Assembly: GCF_905220415.1 (NCBI RefSeq)
Contig: NC_059568.1
Coordinates: 6,386,001-6,450,000 of the forward strand
Source of the DNA: Colias croceus
Taxonomy: Eukaryota; Arthropoda; Insecta; Lepidoptera; Pieridae
Direction: 5' to 3'
Length of the DNA: 64,000 nt
Position numbers and translations under genes: made by a program. The notes below the pieces were generated by a model. The model was not told the origin of the DNA and searched no databases. It saw nothing but the letters and a program-made list of their open reading frames with translations. Of this stretch, positions 1-12,622 are shown one piece after another; positions within the stretch are counted from its first letter, which is position 1; each line of letters opens with the position of its first letter.

Positions 1-351
1 GAACATATTTAATAAATTTCGCGCACCGCATATGTCGGCTTTGCCCCGGTTAATTAATTAAGTTAATTCGCCGGAATTATACAATGCTCTATTACCTACG
101 TATATTTCACATGGAATCTGGTTTTGTTTTGTCTCTACGTTGTTATTGGAGTAATGAAACGCATACTTTTAGCCACAATATTGTTTGGCTTATGAGGTTG
201 AATGTGTATTTAATTGCATTGAAATTATAAATACAAATGAAATGATAAATGTGATTGTTTTAATTGGTGCGATTATCATTTCATTTATATTATTTTATAC
301 GATTACACCGCAATAGTAAAAAGCTCTCACGGAGGAACATGTTTAGTTAAA

Positions 352-690
352 ATCTATACATATAATAAATCTGTAGAAGGGTCAATTCTGTACATTGAAA
401 ATATTGAAAAAATAAATACCAGAGGGTGTTACTGGATTGATACCAAACCCAAGTATGTGATTAAATAAATTTTTGTCTGTCTGTCTGTCTGTCTTTCTGT
501 CTGTCTGTCTGTCTTGTATCTGAAGGCATCACGTAAAAACTAACGGTTCAATTTCTATGAAACTTGGTATTATTATACCTTATCATCCTGGGCATAAAAT
601 AGGATACTTTTTATCCCGGAAAAATACGTAGAAAAAAAATCTTTATTTTTCCGCGCGGACGGAGTCGCGGGCGGAAGCTAGTTATACATA
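352..690 (-). mobile_element. RTE-type truncated retroposon with (GTCT)n
   Basis: Reverse complement of the element at 29704-30200: AAGGGTCAATTCTGTACATT, the GTCT microsatellite at about 477-515, AACGGTTCAATTTC, and GCGCGGACGGAGTCGCGGGC. It lies upstream of the first visible Ddr exon. Positions 1-351 and 691-921 show nothing I can assign and are presumably Ddr intron. Confidence 0.75.
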
Positions 691-921
691 TATTTAACAA
701 AAACAATGTTCATTTATCCCATTTAGTAATTGTTTGTCTATCGTATAATCCCAAGTTTAATTAATTCAAGATCCAGTTTAGATATTGGTCGAAATGAATT
801 GTCCAACTCGTTTCTTCGGTTTTGTGTTTTCTACCACAAAATATCAACTTCAATCAACGTCTTGATAACTCTTTCAGGAAAGCTCTTTAAACTGTGACTT
901 CACGAATCGGCATTGTTACAG

Positions 922-3900
922 ACTCAACCAGGAGATAAAGGGCGGCGCGTGGTGTCCCAAATCGCAGATCACCACCGAGTCCTCAGAATGGTTGGAGATC
1001 AACCTGCACTCGGTGCACGTGATCACGGCGACGAGCACTCAGGGCCGCTTCGGGAACTCGCAGGGGGTGGAGTACGCGGAGAGCTACGTGCTGGAGTACT
1101 GGCGGCCCAAGCTGGCCAAGTGGATGCGATATCGCTCCTCCGATGGGCATGAGGTGAGGACTGAGCAAGGAATACGTCATTGGAACGTGTTAAGTAGAGT
1201 TTGCGGGCTTTGAATCATTGTTAGATGTTGGTTAGGAAAAATTTATGAAGTTTCTTAGTAGTGCTGTAAGACTAAAAAAGGTCTTTATGAAGTAATATTA
1301 GGTCTTATAGTGATGTAAGATGTGCAATCATATTAAGATTGTTATCAGATAACTGTATTGAACATATTGTGTTTAAAAATATTTAATTTAATTTTTCGTC
1401 AATTGCAATTTTATCGACCTAACTTTTAAACTCGATAAATAAAATGAAATCGATGAAAATATGTAGAGGTGTGAAGAACGAAGTGTTTTTGTTTGTATTG
1501 TAAGTGTAAGTTAGTTTATAAAATGTTATACCTGTATGCAATGTATTTTGAGCTAATAAATCCATGCACATAAATTAATTTCTATTTATAGATAAGTACC
1601 GCATATAATACCAAGATAGTTATTCTACTGTTATAATGAAGAAAATGACAATTTATGTTTCGCTTGCACAAATTCGCTTCTAACTTTAAGCCCGTTATTG
1701 GGTGGGTACTTAATAGAGGATGTTCTAAACAAAGCTCCTGTCATGCTAGTTATGTTTTGCATATTGCATAGTTAACGTATTTCAATCACGATACACATTT
1801 TGTTTAATGTTAGTTCAGGGAAATTGTTCAGATTATAAGCTTGTTCCTTAAACTACGTGTAAGCCTGTACCATAACTTGTGGCAAGGTAACTGTAATAAT
1901 ATTCACTAGACGTGTTTCGATGTATCTATAAGATTACGCAGTTACTAAAAAACAAGCACGTTTTTCGGTAATGATGCTTCGTCAGGTGCATACCTCAGCG
2001 TTTTAGATCTATGATATGTTTTGTAGTGAAATGGTACTTAATTGAGTTATAAAGGGTTAATTACTGTTGGGATGTTGAAGACTTACCGCTCGGGTCAGTT
2101 CTGGTCGGGTTTTGATGAAACATGGATATAGCCTATGCCCTATAGTCAGAAGTAACGGAATGTTTGATTTTTTTAAGTTATACTTCTTTTGGCGCGATGG
2201 AGAAAAATGATGAGAGTGAATTTTTACGATGCGCGCGCACACCGACACCTAAATTTAACAGCATGAAGTTAGTTCTAATAGGTGGTATGAAAATTGATAA
2301 CTATGTTCAAGTTGTATATTCTAGATTTTTTTCCATACGCCAAAGAAGTATAACTTCTAACGCGTGTACCTAAGTACACACACTTTTTTTATTAAGTACA
2401 AGGAGTTCCTTAGAATTAAGATTAGTACATCTACCGATTATACAGACATTAAGCATATTATCTCTTCACTTTTAAAATACCAATAAGTATAGATAGGTAT
2501 AAAGAGTTGTAAATCGAGGTCGACTTTATTATAAAGAAATTCCTCAAAGAACTCAGATACAAAGTTGCTACCTTAAATCGATTTATTATTTATTATACTG
2601 TATCTAGTTATCCGAATTTGACTATCTCAGTATAAAATCTGCTCTGATATCTTTCATTTCAAAAGAACGAGCGTCTACTGTCGTCCACATTAAATAGGAT
2701 ATACAATTGAGTCCTTCGATTGCAGATATTACCCGGGAACACGAACACGTATCTGGAAAAGAAGAATCATCTAGAACCACCGATCTGGGCGTCCAAGATC
2801 CGCTTCATCCCGTACAGCTCCCACCGTCGCACAGTGTGCATGCGAGTCGAACTTTATGGATGCTATTGGAGTGGTAAGTCACGAATATTATGTACTAGCT
2901 TCCCGTCCAAGGTTTCGACGGATTTGTCTAAAACCTAATAATATTCTAAGCCTTCCTCTTTCTATAGAAAAAACCCCATCAAAATTTGTTGCGTAATTTT
3001 AAAGATCTAAGAATATCACAGAGGGCGAGAAAGTGAGTTTGTTTTATCCTATGTGCTGATATTTTACTTGTTGACACATACAACTTTTTCTCAAAGGAAC
3101 ATAATTTTTCGTTGATGCTGCGTTTGAGAATGTAGGGACAAAAGATATTAACTGGTCAGATCTGTATGAAATTTGGATAGCTTGTAAATTTATTCACCAA
3201 AATATAATATATAATATATCTTTTTAATAATATTTGTTGTGTATTTTTCGTATCTTGCATATTTTTGTAATACATTAATATAGCATATAGTTTTTCTTGT
3301 ATTGCTGTGTACATATATAATAGGGTCAAGCATTAGAATATTCTTACTTTGTATTTATTATTAAGAAATGATGTATGCGCGATCTGTCGATGTACCTAAA
3401 TAAATAAAAAAAAATAGCACTATGCCTACTAACGTAATATTTACACACATAGAAATGAAGTTAATATACACTAAGTAGGTAATGTTACGCCTCGACAAAG
3501 ATAGAATCTAATTATCCGTATAATAATTCCTCTTAGGACAGAATAGATTAATACAATAACATATTTAGCAATCCAACGTGTGTTGAGGACACGTGAATCC
3601 CTCACATGTTATCGATGCGTCTATCCTTTTGTTTTAGAGCGAACACTGCATTTGATAATTCGAAACAGTATTCAACTAAACTGAAGTGAATTTCAAACAT
3701 GGATTCGCCCTTAGCTACAACTCTGACATGGAGCATATATTTAGTTTTATTTTTATCCAACTATGATATAAGAAAAGTTATTGATATGTATGTTTTAGAT
3801 AAGTGCGTGTGAATGATGAAAATGAAATATGTATAAAAATTAGAGACTCACCGCTCGAGTCAGTTTAGAATAAATTAAGGTCAATGAATATTATATAATT

Positions 3901-6900
3901 TTGCATAACAAATACGAGGTGAAAATGTAATACAGTAAATAGTTATATGTTAATTTCAGTTTGTCGTCGTTATTATGCGTTTTAAGCATACCTACCTACA
4001 TAAAACTACCTGATAGATTGTGCGGGTTTTCTTTGTTGTATTTGTTCATATTGTGCCTTTATAGAGTGATGTAAGCATAACATTAAATGCGAATATAATA
4101 TCTTATGTACATGTCAATTTATTGGCTCAATCATTTGTACATAATGATCGATAGGAGAAAATTCCAGAATACATATTGCATCAATTGATACAACTCGACA
4201 AATTAAATTACTAGATCGTTCACTTGACTTGATTTACCAAAGTCAGCTCCAATTAACCTTTGAAATGCTAGCTTACAAAGTAACTTAGTGCTCTACTTCA
4301 GTGCTTTTGTTGTTACAGTAATAGTCCGAGACTTTGAAATTAACTGATTATTGAATTCTCAAGCGCAGTTTTTCCGATTGAATTTCATCTACAGAAGTTC
4401 ATTGTTCGCTATGAACGCGCTTTAGCGTCAATAACAATTAATTAAACAGTAGTAAATAAAAGTTGATTTTTAATAAAGAACAATTCACGTTCCGTGCGCT
4501 ATGTCGCATTAAGAGCAGCGAAACTTATAATTAATTTAAAAGCGACTTTGTATACTTTTAATAAACTATAACAAAAAGTAATTGTTCGCATGGTAATGGC
4601 GGGGCAATACCCAGAAGTTAGTTATCGCAGTGCTTGCCAGCGAATGTCGCAAATTGTTCTACTTACTTAATAATAGCTGTGATATTTTTCAGTCGTTTTT
4701 ATAAGTTGCTTTCCCTGAATCTTTTGCGATATTGATCACTAAATTTTCGTTCTGTGAAACGAAACCTATTTCGTTTCATTGCAATTGGACGCTTTGAATG
4801 TTTCAATTCTTGCGCTATAATATCCGGGAATTAATTGCATTTAGTTTATTCATTTCTTATTTAGATTTTATTCAATTTATTTGAAATTTTCAGGTAAATA
4901 TAAATGTATATTGTACGGTTTTCTTAGTAGAGGGTTTATAAATAGCCATTCTTCATACTTCACATATACGTGTGAACCTTAAGATAACGCAATCAATGCT
5001 GGCTAAAACGCATCACACAATCACCATTAGTTATGTTTAGCTTAGCTTTAAAGTTGAATATAAATCAGCATAAGATTATTTATGTCTCTAATAAATAAGG
5101 ATTGCAAATATCTATCGATGGATAATTTATAACATTGATGTAACGGCGATGTGTTCAATGATTATAAATCAAACGTTACTTGAACGATTATTCTAAAATG
5201 TCTTTAGGTTAGCTGATTATATTATTTATTTTCGTCCCATTGGTATCGGTGTTATATCTAAGAATAGTACAAGATTTACATTACATGTGTTTCTTTAAAC
5301 ATTTTATAAAAAAAAATCTGTATTTAATAAACAAATCCTTTAATTTAGGACAGATAGTATTAAAAAAAGATTCCGGCGAATCGATAACCTCCTCCTTTTT
5401 TTGAAGTCGATTAAAAATAGATAAGGAGAGTTTCAAACTAGTAGTAATGGCCATATTTTGTACCATTTGATTGAAATTCCTCACAATCCTTCGTTCTATC
5501 CCAGAAACGATACTGTTTCAATATTGGCTTTTCGAAATCGCCCATTACAAAGCTACTCGAAATTATCGTGCCTTGGATAATTCAGTCTAAGAAATCCCAG
5601 TCACCTGCATTAGATGGACTTTACCTGGAACAAGAATTTCCTCTGTACGAGTTCAATTCGCATCACTCTGCAGGTTACGTTACGAAAGATGTTTCATATC
5701 TAAATTGGGACACCTCTCGAAATGTTATATATTGGCATTCGAATGTTTCGTGTTTGCATGCTATATTTAGATTTGACGTTTTTCTAAATTCTTTGAACAT
5801 CTTGCAAAATAATAATGATAGGTATAGGTTATAGGACAAATGGTTTTTATTTTATTGACGTCTTTAAAAAAACCAAGGATTTATACGTATTATGTATCCC
5901 ATAATTATTAATGCTCTTGTTCTTATTGAAGTCATTTCAGTAGCATTTAGTCGCTGTATCAAATATTTTAATCAATATTATGCTTTTTTCAACAGTCGGC
6001 ATCGTATCCTACTCAATGCCAAAAGGCGACAAGCGTAGCAACGGCGTGGAACTGACCGACACGATATATGACGGCCAGTGGGGGGAGGAGCTCAAGGGTG
6101 GTCTCGGCCAGCTGGTTGACGGCCAGTTTGGGGGCGACGAGATACGGGAAGCCGCTAAGAACTTGGCCTGGGTCGGATGGAGGAACGACTCGAGGCCTAA
6201 CCCTCCAGTTATCACCTTTGAGTTCGATAAAGTGCGCGAGTTCAGCGCTGTGCACTTGTTCTGTAATAACAAGTTCATGAGGGATGTACAGGTTAGTCGA
6301 GTATTAATTATTTTCTTAATACATTATTAAATAATATGTTCCTAGCTAATAAAAATGTCTTGATTATTTGGTGATGTGTTGGATAATCGATTGTTATTAT
6401 TGAATGCAAAGCGAATTGGTTATATTTTGCTCTGCAAATGAGATAATTATTAACATATTGTTATAATTTTTTGACTAATTTGTTATTCTAGTTATAAATA
6501 ATGAAATCATAATTTCGTTTTGCAACCTATCTTTTAAATTCTAACTCTGAATATACAGGTATTCTCCGAGGCGATAATTTCGTTCTCGATCGGCGGCCGG
6601 CACTTCCAAGACGAGCCGATCCATTACACGCCGGTCAGCGACAATATATTCGAAAATTCTAGAAATGTCAGCATAAAGCTACATCACAGGATCGGCAAGT
6701 GGGTGCGGATTGAACTGCGCTTCTCGGCGCGATGGATTTTGATCAGCGAAGTCGTTTTTGACTCGGGTATGTTTAATGAATTAATAAAAAAGTAAAAAAA
6801 AACATATGCACTGTTGTAGGAAAAGAATAAAGATCTTATTTATTTAATCTTAATAGTTTTTCATATTATATAAACATGAGCATTTATTTAATGTATTTTT

Positions 6901-9900
6901 ACAGATGTTGCGCAAGGCAACTACACACCGGAGAGTTCGAAACCGGTCCAAACGAAGGACAAAACGAAACTGATACCCACAAGCAATGTGCCCATATCCA
7001 CCGCGCACCAAGACGACCCGCTATACATGGCGATAGTAGTCGGTGTCCTAACCGCTCTAGTGATACTCCTTATAGTCGCCGTATTCCTAATAGTTCATAG
7101 ACACAGGCATAGAAAATGCTTCGCCTCGCCCTTAGCCAAAACGACCATAGCGCAAAAGAGGACGGTACCAGAGAGCTACAACACGTGCGGTACCTCAATG
7201 TTGCCAGACAACAAAATGTTAGACTGTGGTTTAGATGTTAAGTCCGACGAATATCAAGAGCCATATCAGGCTTTGAAGTGCGCGCCATATTTTAGTTATA
7301 GTACTGTACTGCTAGAGATGAAAGACTTTGTTAAGGATTCCAATACAGCTTTATCTGGTAAGTTTCGTATAACTTTTTATTATCTTATGATTTTAATGTT
7401 GTGTGAATTTTAATTTTAAAATAGTCAAACAATATCAATTTATATAAGCAAAATACTTCTCAGTGAATTGGAGTTATTTTTAATATCTTCTCTGGTTTGT
7501 AATGAAGCCTCTTAAAAAAAATGATTCAATCTTACTAAAAATAAAAATATTTTTAAGCCTTTTAAAATTTTATTTTTAATAAAAACATTATTTTTGTCTT
7601 TAACTGGTTCCTTTAGAGCAACTTGTATGACTATGACAACTAACAAACGACCCCAACCAAACAGACAGTTCGAACTACGACTACGCGGTGCCCGAGCTGA
7701 GTTCAGCGCCGCTGCTGACGAAGCGGCGTCTCGCTGACGAGCTCTCGGAGCGCGGCACTGTGCTGGTCGGCGAACGGGACCCGCCCAGTGACCGGGACAC
7801 CCGCCGCTCGGCCAGCTCCAAGCGGAGTGCACGGGTGAGTGTGCACAAGTAACGTGGATACAAGTCGCGTCAAGTAAAAAGAACGCTCACGGTTAAGCTG
7901 CGCATTGGCGATTTATCCGGTCTATTTGGTGTTATGAGGTGGTATAATAATAACAAATAGGTAGTTGCGAAGCCACGATTCGCGAGCCTAGTTCAAAAAT
8001 AAAATAATCGGCACATAGCTTACGTGCAAAACTCGATCCATGCGCAAATACACCTCATCACTTTCATCCAGCGTTCTTTTTACGTGACGCGTAGTATAGC
8101 AGTTACATACACGCACACGTACGCAGGCATTCGCACAAGTACACGCCCACGTACGCAGGCATTCGCATAAGTACATGCACACGTACGCAGGCATTCGCAC
8201 AAGTACACGCACACGTTCGCAGGCATTCGCACACGTACACGCAAACATACACGCATACGTACGCATATATTCGCGCACGTACACGTACTCATACATCCGC
8301 ACATGTACACGCACTCATACATCCGCACACGTACACGTACGCATACAGTACACATGCACGGGAGTGAGTTAACAGATGTTAACCACAAAATCACTCACAA
8401 GAGTGAGGCAATAGACACGGTATATGCACAGTATATGCTTAAACATGCTTATCGGTGAGCGAGGCGATCCCAGCGGTCGGTATACCCGCCGCTCAGCTAG
8501 CTCTAAGTGGAGCCAGTACATGGGGACACGTGTAACGTGGGTGTTTAATACGCACACGCACGCACACATACACGTTTGATACACGTAATATGGATATTCA
8601 ATACACACACGTGCGCTTTGCGCACTACATGTTCTAGTAGCATCAGAATCGTTCCGTCTAGAATACTAATAAACTTTTTTTTTATTTGAATCAAAAGCCT
8701 TTAAAAATCACTTAAATATTTAGGTTTACAGGCAGAATTTTTAAAAATACTTACTAAAATAATTTGTTTCAGTCACCGAGTCAACAAGAAGTGCTATTAG
8801 ATGCAAAGCGAAGACTCGAGACCACTAACGTGATCGAGTTCCCGCGACATAGACTGAGAATGATCTCCAAGCTTGCCGAAGGGGCATTTGGCACGGTATG
8901 TATATAAAAGATAAAAATTCTGAGGTTTTAATGTTTTAAAAATATAATTTTTTTTTACGTAAGTATCATTAAAAAAAATTGTCCAGACTCCAGATATAGA
9001 TAGATTTAAAAACAAGAGAAAATAGATTTTCTGTTTTCAAACTAAATAATGCATGCAAAAATCAACCTTCCCGTGTGCTCTTAAAGTCCTTTTCCGTATA
9101 TCGCTTACGATTAGAATAGGAAACTTCTTTAAAAACTGTTCCATTCTCATACGACACACGCAAAACTCTACCTTACGGCACACTAATAAAATCGACGCAC
9201 GCAAAACTCGTCCTTTTTTTCAGTAAGGAAATCTTGCATAGATAACTACAGCCCCCGGGGCAGGAGCCGTGGGTTATGTCGGATTCTTACCGACTAAAAC
9301 CCCATTGTACCGTCGAGCCGCTTTAATGAGGGGGGGGGGGGGTATTGGAATTCTTCCGCTACGCAAAACTCAATCTTACTCCATTCTAATAGAACACACA
9401 TTCCAGGTGTACGTAGCGGAAGCGGACGGCGTGCCCGAGTACAACGGCACGATCACGTCAGAGAAGCGGCTCGTCGCCGTCAAGTTCCTCTGCCACGATG
9501 CCTCGCTCAAGGAGAGGTACATCATGTATGAAATATGTTTACATTTACAGCACCACACTACGGACAATCGATGCTATTGCGACTTAATAATGAATAATGT
9601 AGGAATATGTTGGTTAAAACTAGATGTTTGTAATCTGGGGGTTTATATAGTGCAAAATTGAATTGCACTACAGGTGACATTGAAAGTGGTACAACAGAAG
9701 GAATTCATTTTTTTTTACAGGAATTTCTGATCTTAAAAATTCTTGTTGTGGAGTAATAACTTGTCAATATTATGGCATAATATGCATTTGTTAGTCGCGA
9801 TAGTTGGTTGTCTTAGTTCCTTGCACAGCCCCAAATCCTATAGATAAGTATATGCTAAATGTTTCTGTAATGAAACATTATGAATATAACTTTTTTTGGG

Positions 9901-12524
9901 AGATTACACACACAGATTAAAAAATGTTTTGAAAATAGTTGTAATATAAAATAATCTATACTAATATTATAAAGCTGAAAAGTTTGTTTGTTTGTTTGTT
10001 TGTTTGAACGCGCTAATCTCGGGAACTACTGGTCTGATTTGAAAAATTCTTTCGATGTTAGAAAGCACATTTATCGAGGAAGGCTATCGAGGACCTACAG
10101 GAGAGGAGCCGCGGGGGTGAAACCGCGCGGAGCAGCTTGTATAAGATATAATACAATAGTTGTTCATTAAAATAACTTAATAAAACATTTAATGAAAATA
10201 TCAAACACTTTCAGACATTACACACGACGTCGTCTTGTTTCTAACGAGAACGGCGTTTCAACGATGGTAGAAAAAGTAACACAATATAATATGTTTAATA
10301 AATGTTCTAGAAATATTATTTGTACTTACCTAAATTGATTTAATGAATGTGCTAAATTTTAAATAGTTTTTAATTCATATTCGTCTTATTATAAAGTTCA
10401 TATTGCAACAACCGTAAATAAACTTAAATAATCAGTCAAATAAACAATTTATAATATAGATAATTGTACTTTTAAAGCAATATTTTTCATAAATATACGT
10501 TTACAGGGAGGAATTCGAAAGGGACGTACGCATTTTGGCGGCGCTATCGTCACCGCACTTGGCCCGAGTGTTGGGCGCGTGTCGTTCGCCGCCTTTGGCT
10601 GTTGTGCTGGAGTATCTCGAATTAGGTAATGTTTTTTATCGGTAAATACGTGAAAATTTTATATTTTCGTTTTTTTTAAGCTATTGCATATCTTCTATCG
10701 AGAAATTCCGTAACGAAAAACCTCACGCTCCCCACTCCGACGGGCGGAGGTGTGGCTTGAAGGCATAGCATGCAATAGCTTTACCGCGGCAGTCCCAGAG
10801 AGCCACACGTCGTTTTTTTAGCTTTCAAACGCTTCATAAATTATAATCGCGTCGCGCAATCGAATTTTTTGCATTCTAAAAATTTATTTTTGTTAAAAAT
10901 AGTGACAATTTTTTTTGACGATTAATAAAAAATTTATTCAGATTTAATCTATTATTGTCTATTATGGTTTTAGTAATTTAATATGGTAGTATTAAAAAAA
11001 ATCGCTATGAAAGCGCATTGTTCTGAAATATTTGTTATAATTTTTATTTCAATCTATTGTATGAATAAGTCTCGACTATTGGCTAACACGTCGTTCTATT
11101 TCAGTTTCTATTTAGGTACACTTTGATCGAATTTCTTCTTTTCGACCATCATTACTTCCGGTAATCACCATACAAAAGATAATTTTATTCATATTTTTCA
11201 TATCTTCAGGTGACTTATGTTCGTTCCTACGTACAACGGCACCGCCGTCTATGGCGACGCTACTCCACGTGGCGACGCAGATCGCGGCCGGCATGCAGTA
11301 CTTGGAGTCACTTAATTTCGTTCATAGAGATCTGGCGGCCAGGTAGGTGGTTTTTTATTATTAAATTAATGAAGGTAGTTGGCTTTTGCGAATGCGTAAA
11401 TATGTTTTATTTCGATGAAGTTTGGAAAAAGCTTAAAATTATTTCAGTATGTCTTGGTGTTATAATTTTTGTGACTATCCCAATTTGTTATCAAATAAAC
11501 CCCATGTTACTCGCTAAAGTGATATATACTATACGAAATTTTTTTTGCCCTGTTAAAAAAATGCATACTTTAACATGATTTATAATATCCTCCCAGGAAC
11601 TGCCTAGTGGATAGAGGATATTTTGTCCTATTAAAAAAATGCATACTTATAAAATTTATAAAACCCCTTCAGGAATTGCCTCGTCGGCAAAGGCTATCAG
11701 GTCAAAATAAGCGACTTCGGGACCGACAATGAGCTATACGCGTGCGACTACTACAAAGTGGATGGTAGGATACCACTACCACTCCGCTGGGCTGCGTGGG
11801 AGTCCGTACTGCGCGGGAAGTATACGACCAAGAGCGATGTATGGGCGTTCGCTGTGACCCTGCATGAGGTGTTCACGCTCTGCCGACGTAGGCCCTACGA
11901 GCATTTGACTGAGGCTGAGGTGAGTGATGAATGGGGGAAATGGAAAGGTTAATGACCTTTGTGTAAAATGGCAGGAAAAAATTTGCCAATAACCCTCATG
12001 TGACAAATCAGATAGGTACAATTTAGTTTGACATTTTGCATGTCAAATAACAAATAAAAAAAATGTCAAATTTCATTCAATAACCGTTACGTTAATTTTC
12101 AATACAATAGTTATTGCTCAGGTAATTAATTGGTTTGGATTGACTACTTTGAACGTGACAAGGTGAAAATCGGTTTCCAAACCTACGAAAGAATTAATCG
12201 ATATGTAGCATACCAAACCTACGGACAAAAAATAATTTAAAAAAAAAAGTGCGCTTAATAAAATGTATTGTGTAGTTTTATTTCCCGGCTCCGGCCGGTC
12301 CGTGACTCATGCTTAACACTTTGAATCTTTTCCAGGTACTAGAGAACCTATCGCACCTGCAAGCGGACGACGATCTCTTCGAGTGCATAGAGCGCGCGGC
12401 CGGCATCCCGCGAGACATGTACGAGCTGATGCGTGAGTGCTGGCGCCGGGATGAACCAGACCGGCCAACATTTGCCGAGATACATCTGTTCTTGCAGAGA
12501 AAGTGTTTAAGCCTGGCCACGTGA
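922..12524 (+). CDS. Ddr: Discoidin domain receptor tyrosine kinase (3' part, 12 exons)
   Basis: Collagen-type receptor tyrosine kinase of the plasma membrane; the N-terminal exons lie upstream of the window. Exons: 922-1153, 2726-2873, 5996-6291, 6559-6766, 6905-7357, 7665-7834, 8773-8895, 9407-9516, 10507-10625, 11210-11342, 11673-11919, 12336-12524. All have GT/AG borders and compatible phases, giving about 809 codons. Order: discoidin domain (ending MRVELYGC), discoidin-like domain (DTIYDG, GGLGQLVDG), extracellular stalk, one transmembrane helix (about 7027-7098) followed by HRHRHRK, a Tyr-rich juxtamembrane region (DEYQEPYQ, NYDYAVPEL), then the kinase domain. Kinase motifs seen: VAVK, HRDLAARN, DFG and the paired-Tyr activation segment YACDYYKV, typical of DDRs. 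The glycine loop reads LAEGAFGTV, so the first Gly of GxGxxG is Ala. The stop follows the kinase domain directly, as in the family. Family assignment is firm; the first in-window exon could be missing alternative forms. Confidence 0.93.
2175..2356. mobile_element. Short MITE with AAGTTATACTTCTTTTGGCG ends
   Basis: The left end AAGTTATACTTCTTTTGGCG and right end CGCCAAAGAAGTATAACTT are near-perfect inverted repeats about 180 bp apart. It lies in a Ddr intron. A short ORF between them has no support as a gene. Confidence 0.65.
2893..3035 (+). mobile_element. Diverged RTE-type retroposon fragment
   Basis: Starts ACTAGCTTCCCGTCCAAGG right after a Ddr exon donor and continues CCTTCCTCTTTCTATAGA. 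It is an old, eroded copy. The rest of the 3.1-kb Ddr intron to 5995 is AT-rich with no recognised coding exon. Confidence 0.45.
7027..7113 (+). other. Ddr: Transmembrane segment and stop-transfer sequence of Ddr
   Basis: Within the 6905-7357 exon the translation runs through a stretch rich in Val, Leu, Ile and Ala (starting MAIVVGVLTALVILL), then HRHRHRK. This is a single-pass helix followed by a basic cytoplasmic anchor. It separates the discoidin ectodomain from the kinase side. Confidence 0.85.
8103..8347. repeat. Minisatellite, period about 32 bp, in a Ddr intron
   Basis: Units of the form ACGCAGGCATTCGCACAAG followed by TACACGCACACGT repeat about four times. They then degrade into alternating CGCACACGTACACG and CATACATC motifs. 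The region lacks stops over long stretches on the minus strand, which produces spurious ORFs of about 100 codons. It lies inside the intron 7835-8772. Confidence 0.85.
8447..8545 (+). pseudogene. Decayed copy of the 3' end of Ddr exon 7665-7834
   Basis: This intronic stretch resembles 7760-7862, the end of the juxtamembrane exon plus the start of the following intron. Shared landmarks in order are GGTGAGCGAGG/GGCGAACGGG, ACCCGCCGCTC, AGCTC(T/C)AAG(T/C)GGAG and GTAACGTGG. The donor GTGAGT of the real exon is not preserved and there are indels, so it is a relic and not an alternative exon. A minisatellite lies between the copies. Confidence 0.7.
9955..10145 (-). mobile_element. RTE-type truncated retroposon in a Ddr intron
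   Basis: Minus-strand copy. On the plus strand it reads ATCTATACTAATATTATAAA, a GTTTGTTTGTTT run, CGCGCTAATCTCGGGAACTA, and then GAAACCGCGCGGAGCAGCT. It has the same order of blocks as 62182-62371 in reverse complement. Confidence 0.75.
10678..10816 (-). repeat. Dispersed GC-rich repeat, copy 1
   Basis: Shares, in inverted orientation with 35937-36098, the blocks CGAGAAATTCCGTAACGAAA, CCTCACGCTCCCCACTCCGA, CGGGCGGAGGTGTGGC and CTTTACCGCGGCAGTCCC, ending at CCACACGTCGT. It looks like a retroposed short element. It lies in a Ddr intron. Confidence 0.7.
11549..11700 (+). repeat. Tandem duplication of intron end plus kinase exon start
   Basis: Two diverged units of about 76-78 bp lie head to tail. 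Each has (T)TAAAAAAATGCATACT, a pyrimidine-rich tract, an AG, and then the exon opening that encodes (R)NCLV. The first AG is at 11595-11596 and the second, used one at 11671-11672. The first copy reads NCLVDRGYFVL and the real exon NCLVGKGYQVK. Only about 40 nt of exon are duplicated, so the first copy cannot act as a full alternative exon. Confidence 0.8.
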
Positions 12525-12616
12525 TATACGAGCTGGCTGGACGCGTACTCGCTCACTAGGATGTAACCGAGACGAAACTTCTAGAAATTCTGCTCCCCCC
12601 CCCCCCCCCCCCCTCC

Positions 12617-12622
12617 AATAAA
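12617..12622 (+). promoter_or_regulatory. Candidate polyadenylation signal of Ddr (AATAAA)
   Basis: First AATAAA after the Ddr stop, about 90 nt downstream and just after a run of about 18 C. Other AATAAA hexamers occur further on, including 17128-17133, so the real 3' end is uncertain. Confidence 0.35.

Noticed and set aside
7988..8394. Long Cys/Val/Arg-rich minus-strand ORFs
   Set aside because: They are translations of the 32-bp minisatellite in a Ddr intron and show no protein-like composition.
11597..11640. Mutually exclusive alternative kinase exon
   Set aside because: Only the first ~40 nt of the exon are duplicated, with no donor and an out-of-frame length, so it cannot replace the real exon.
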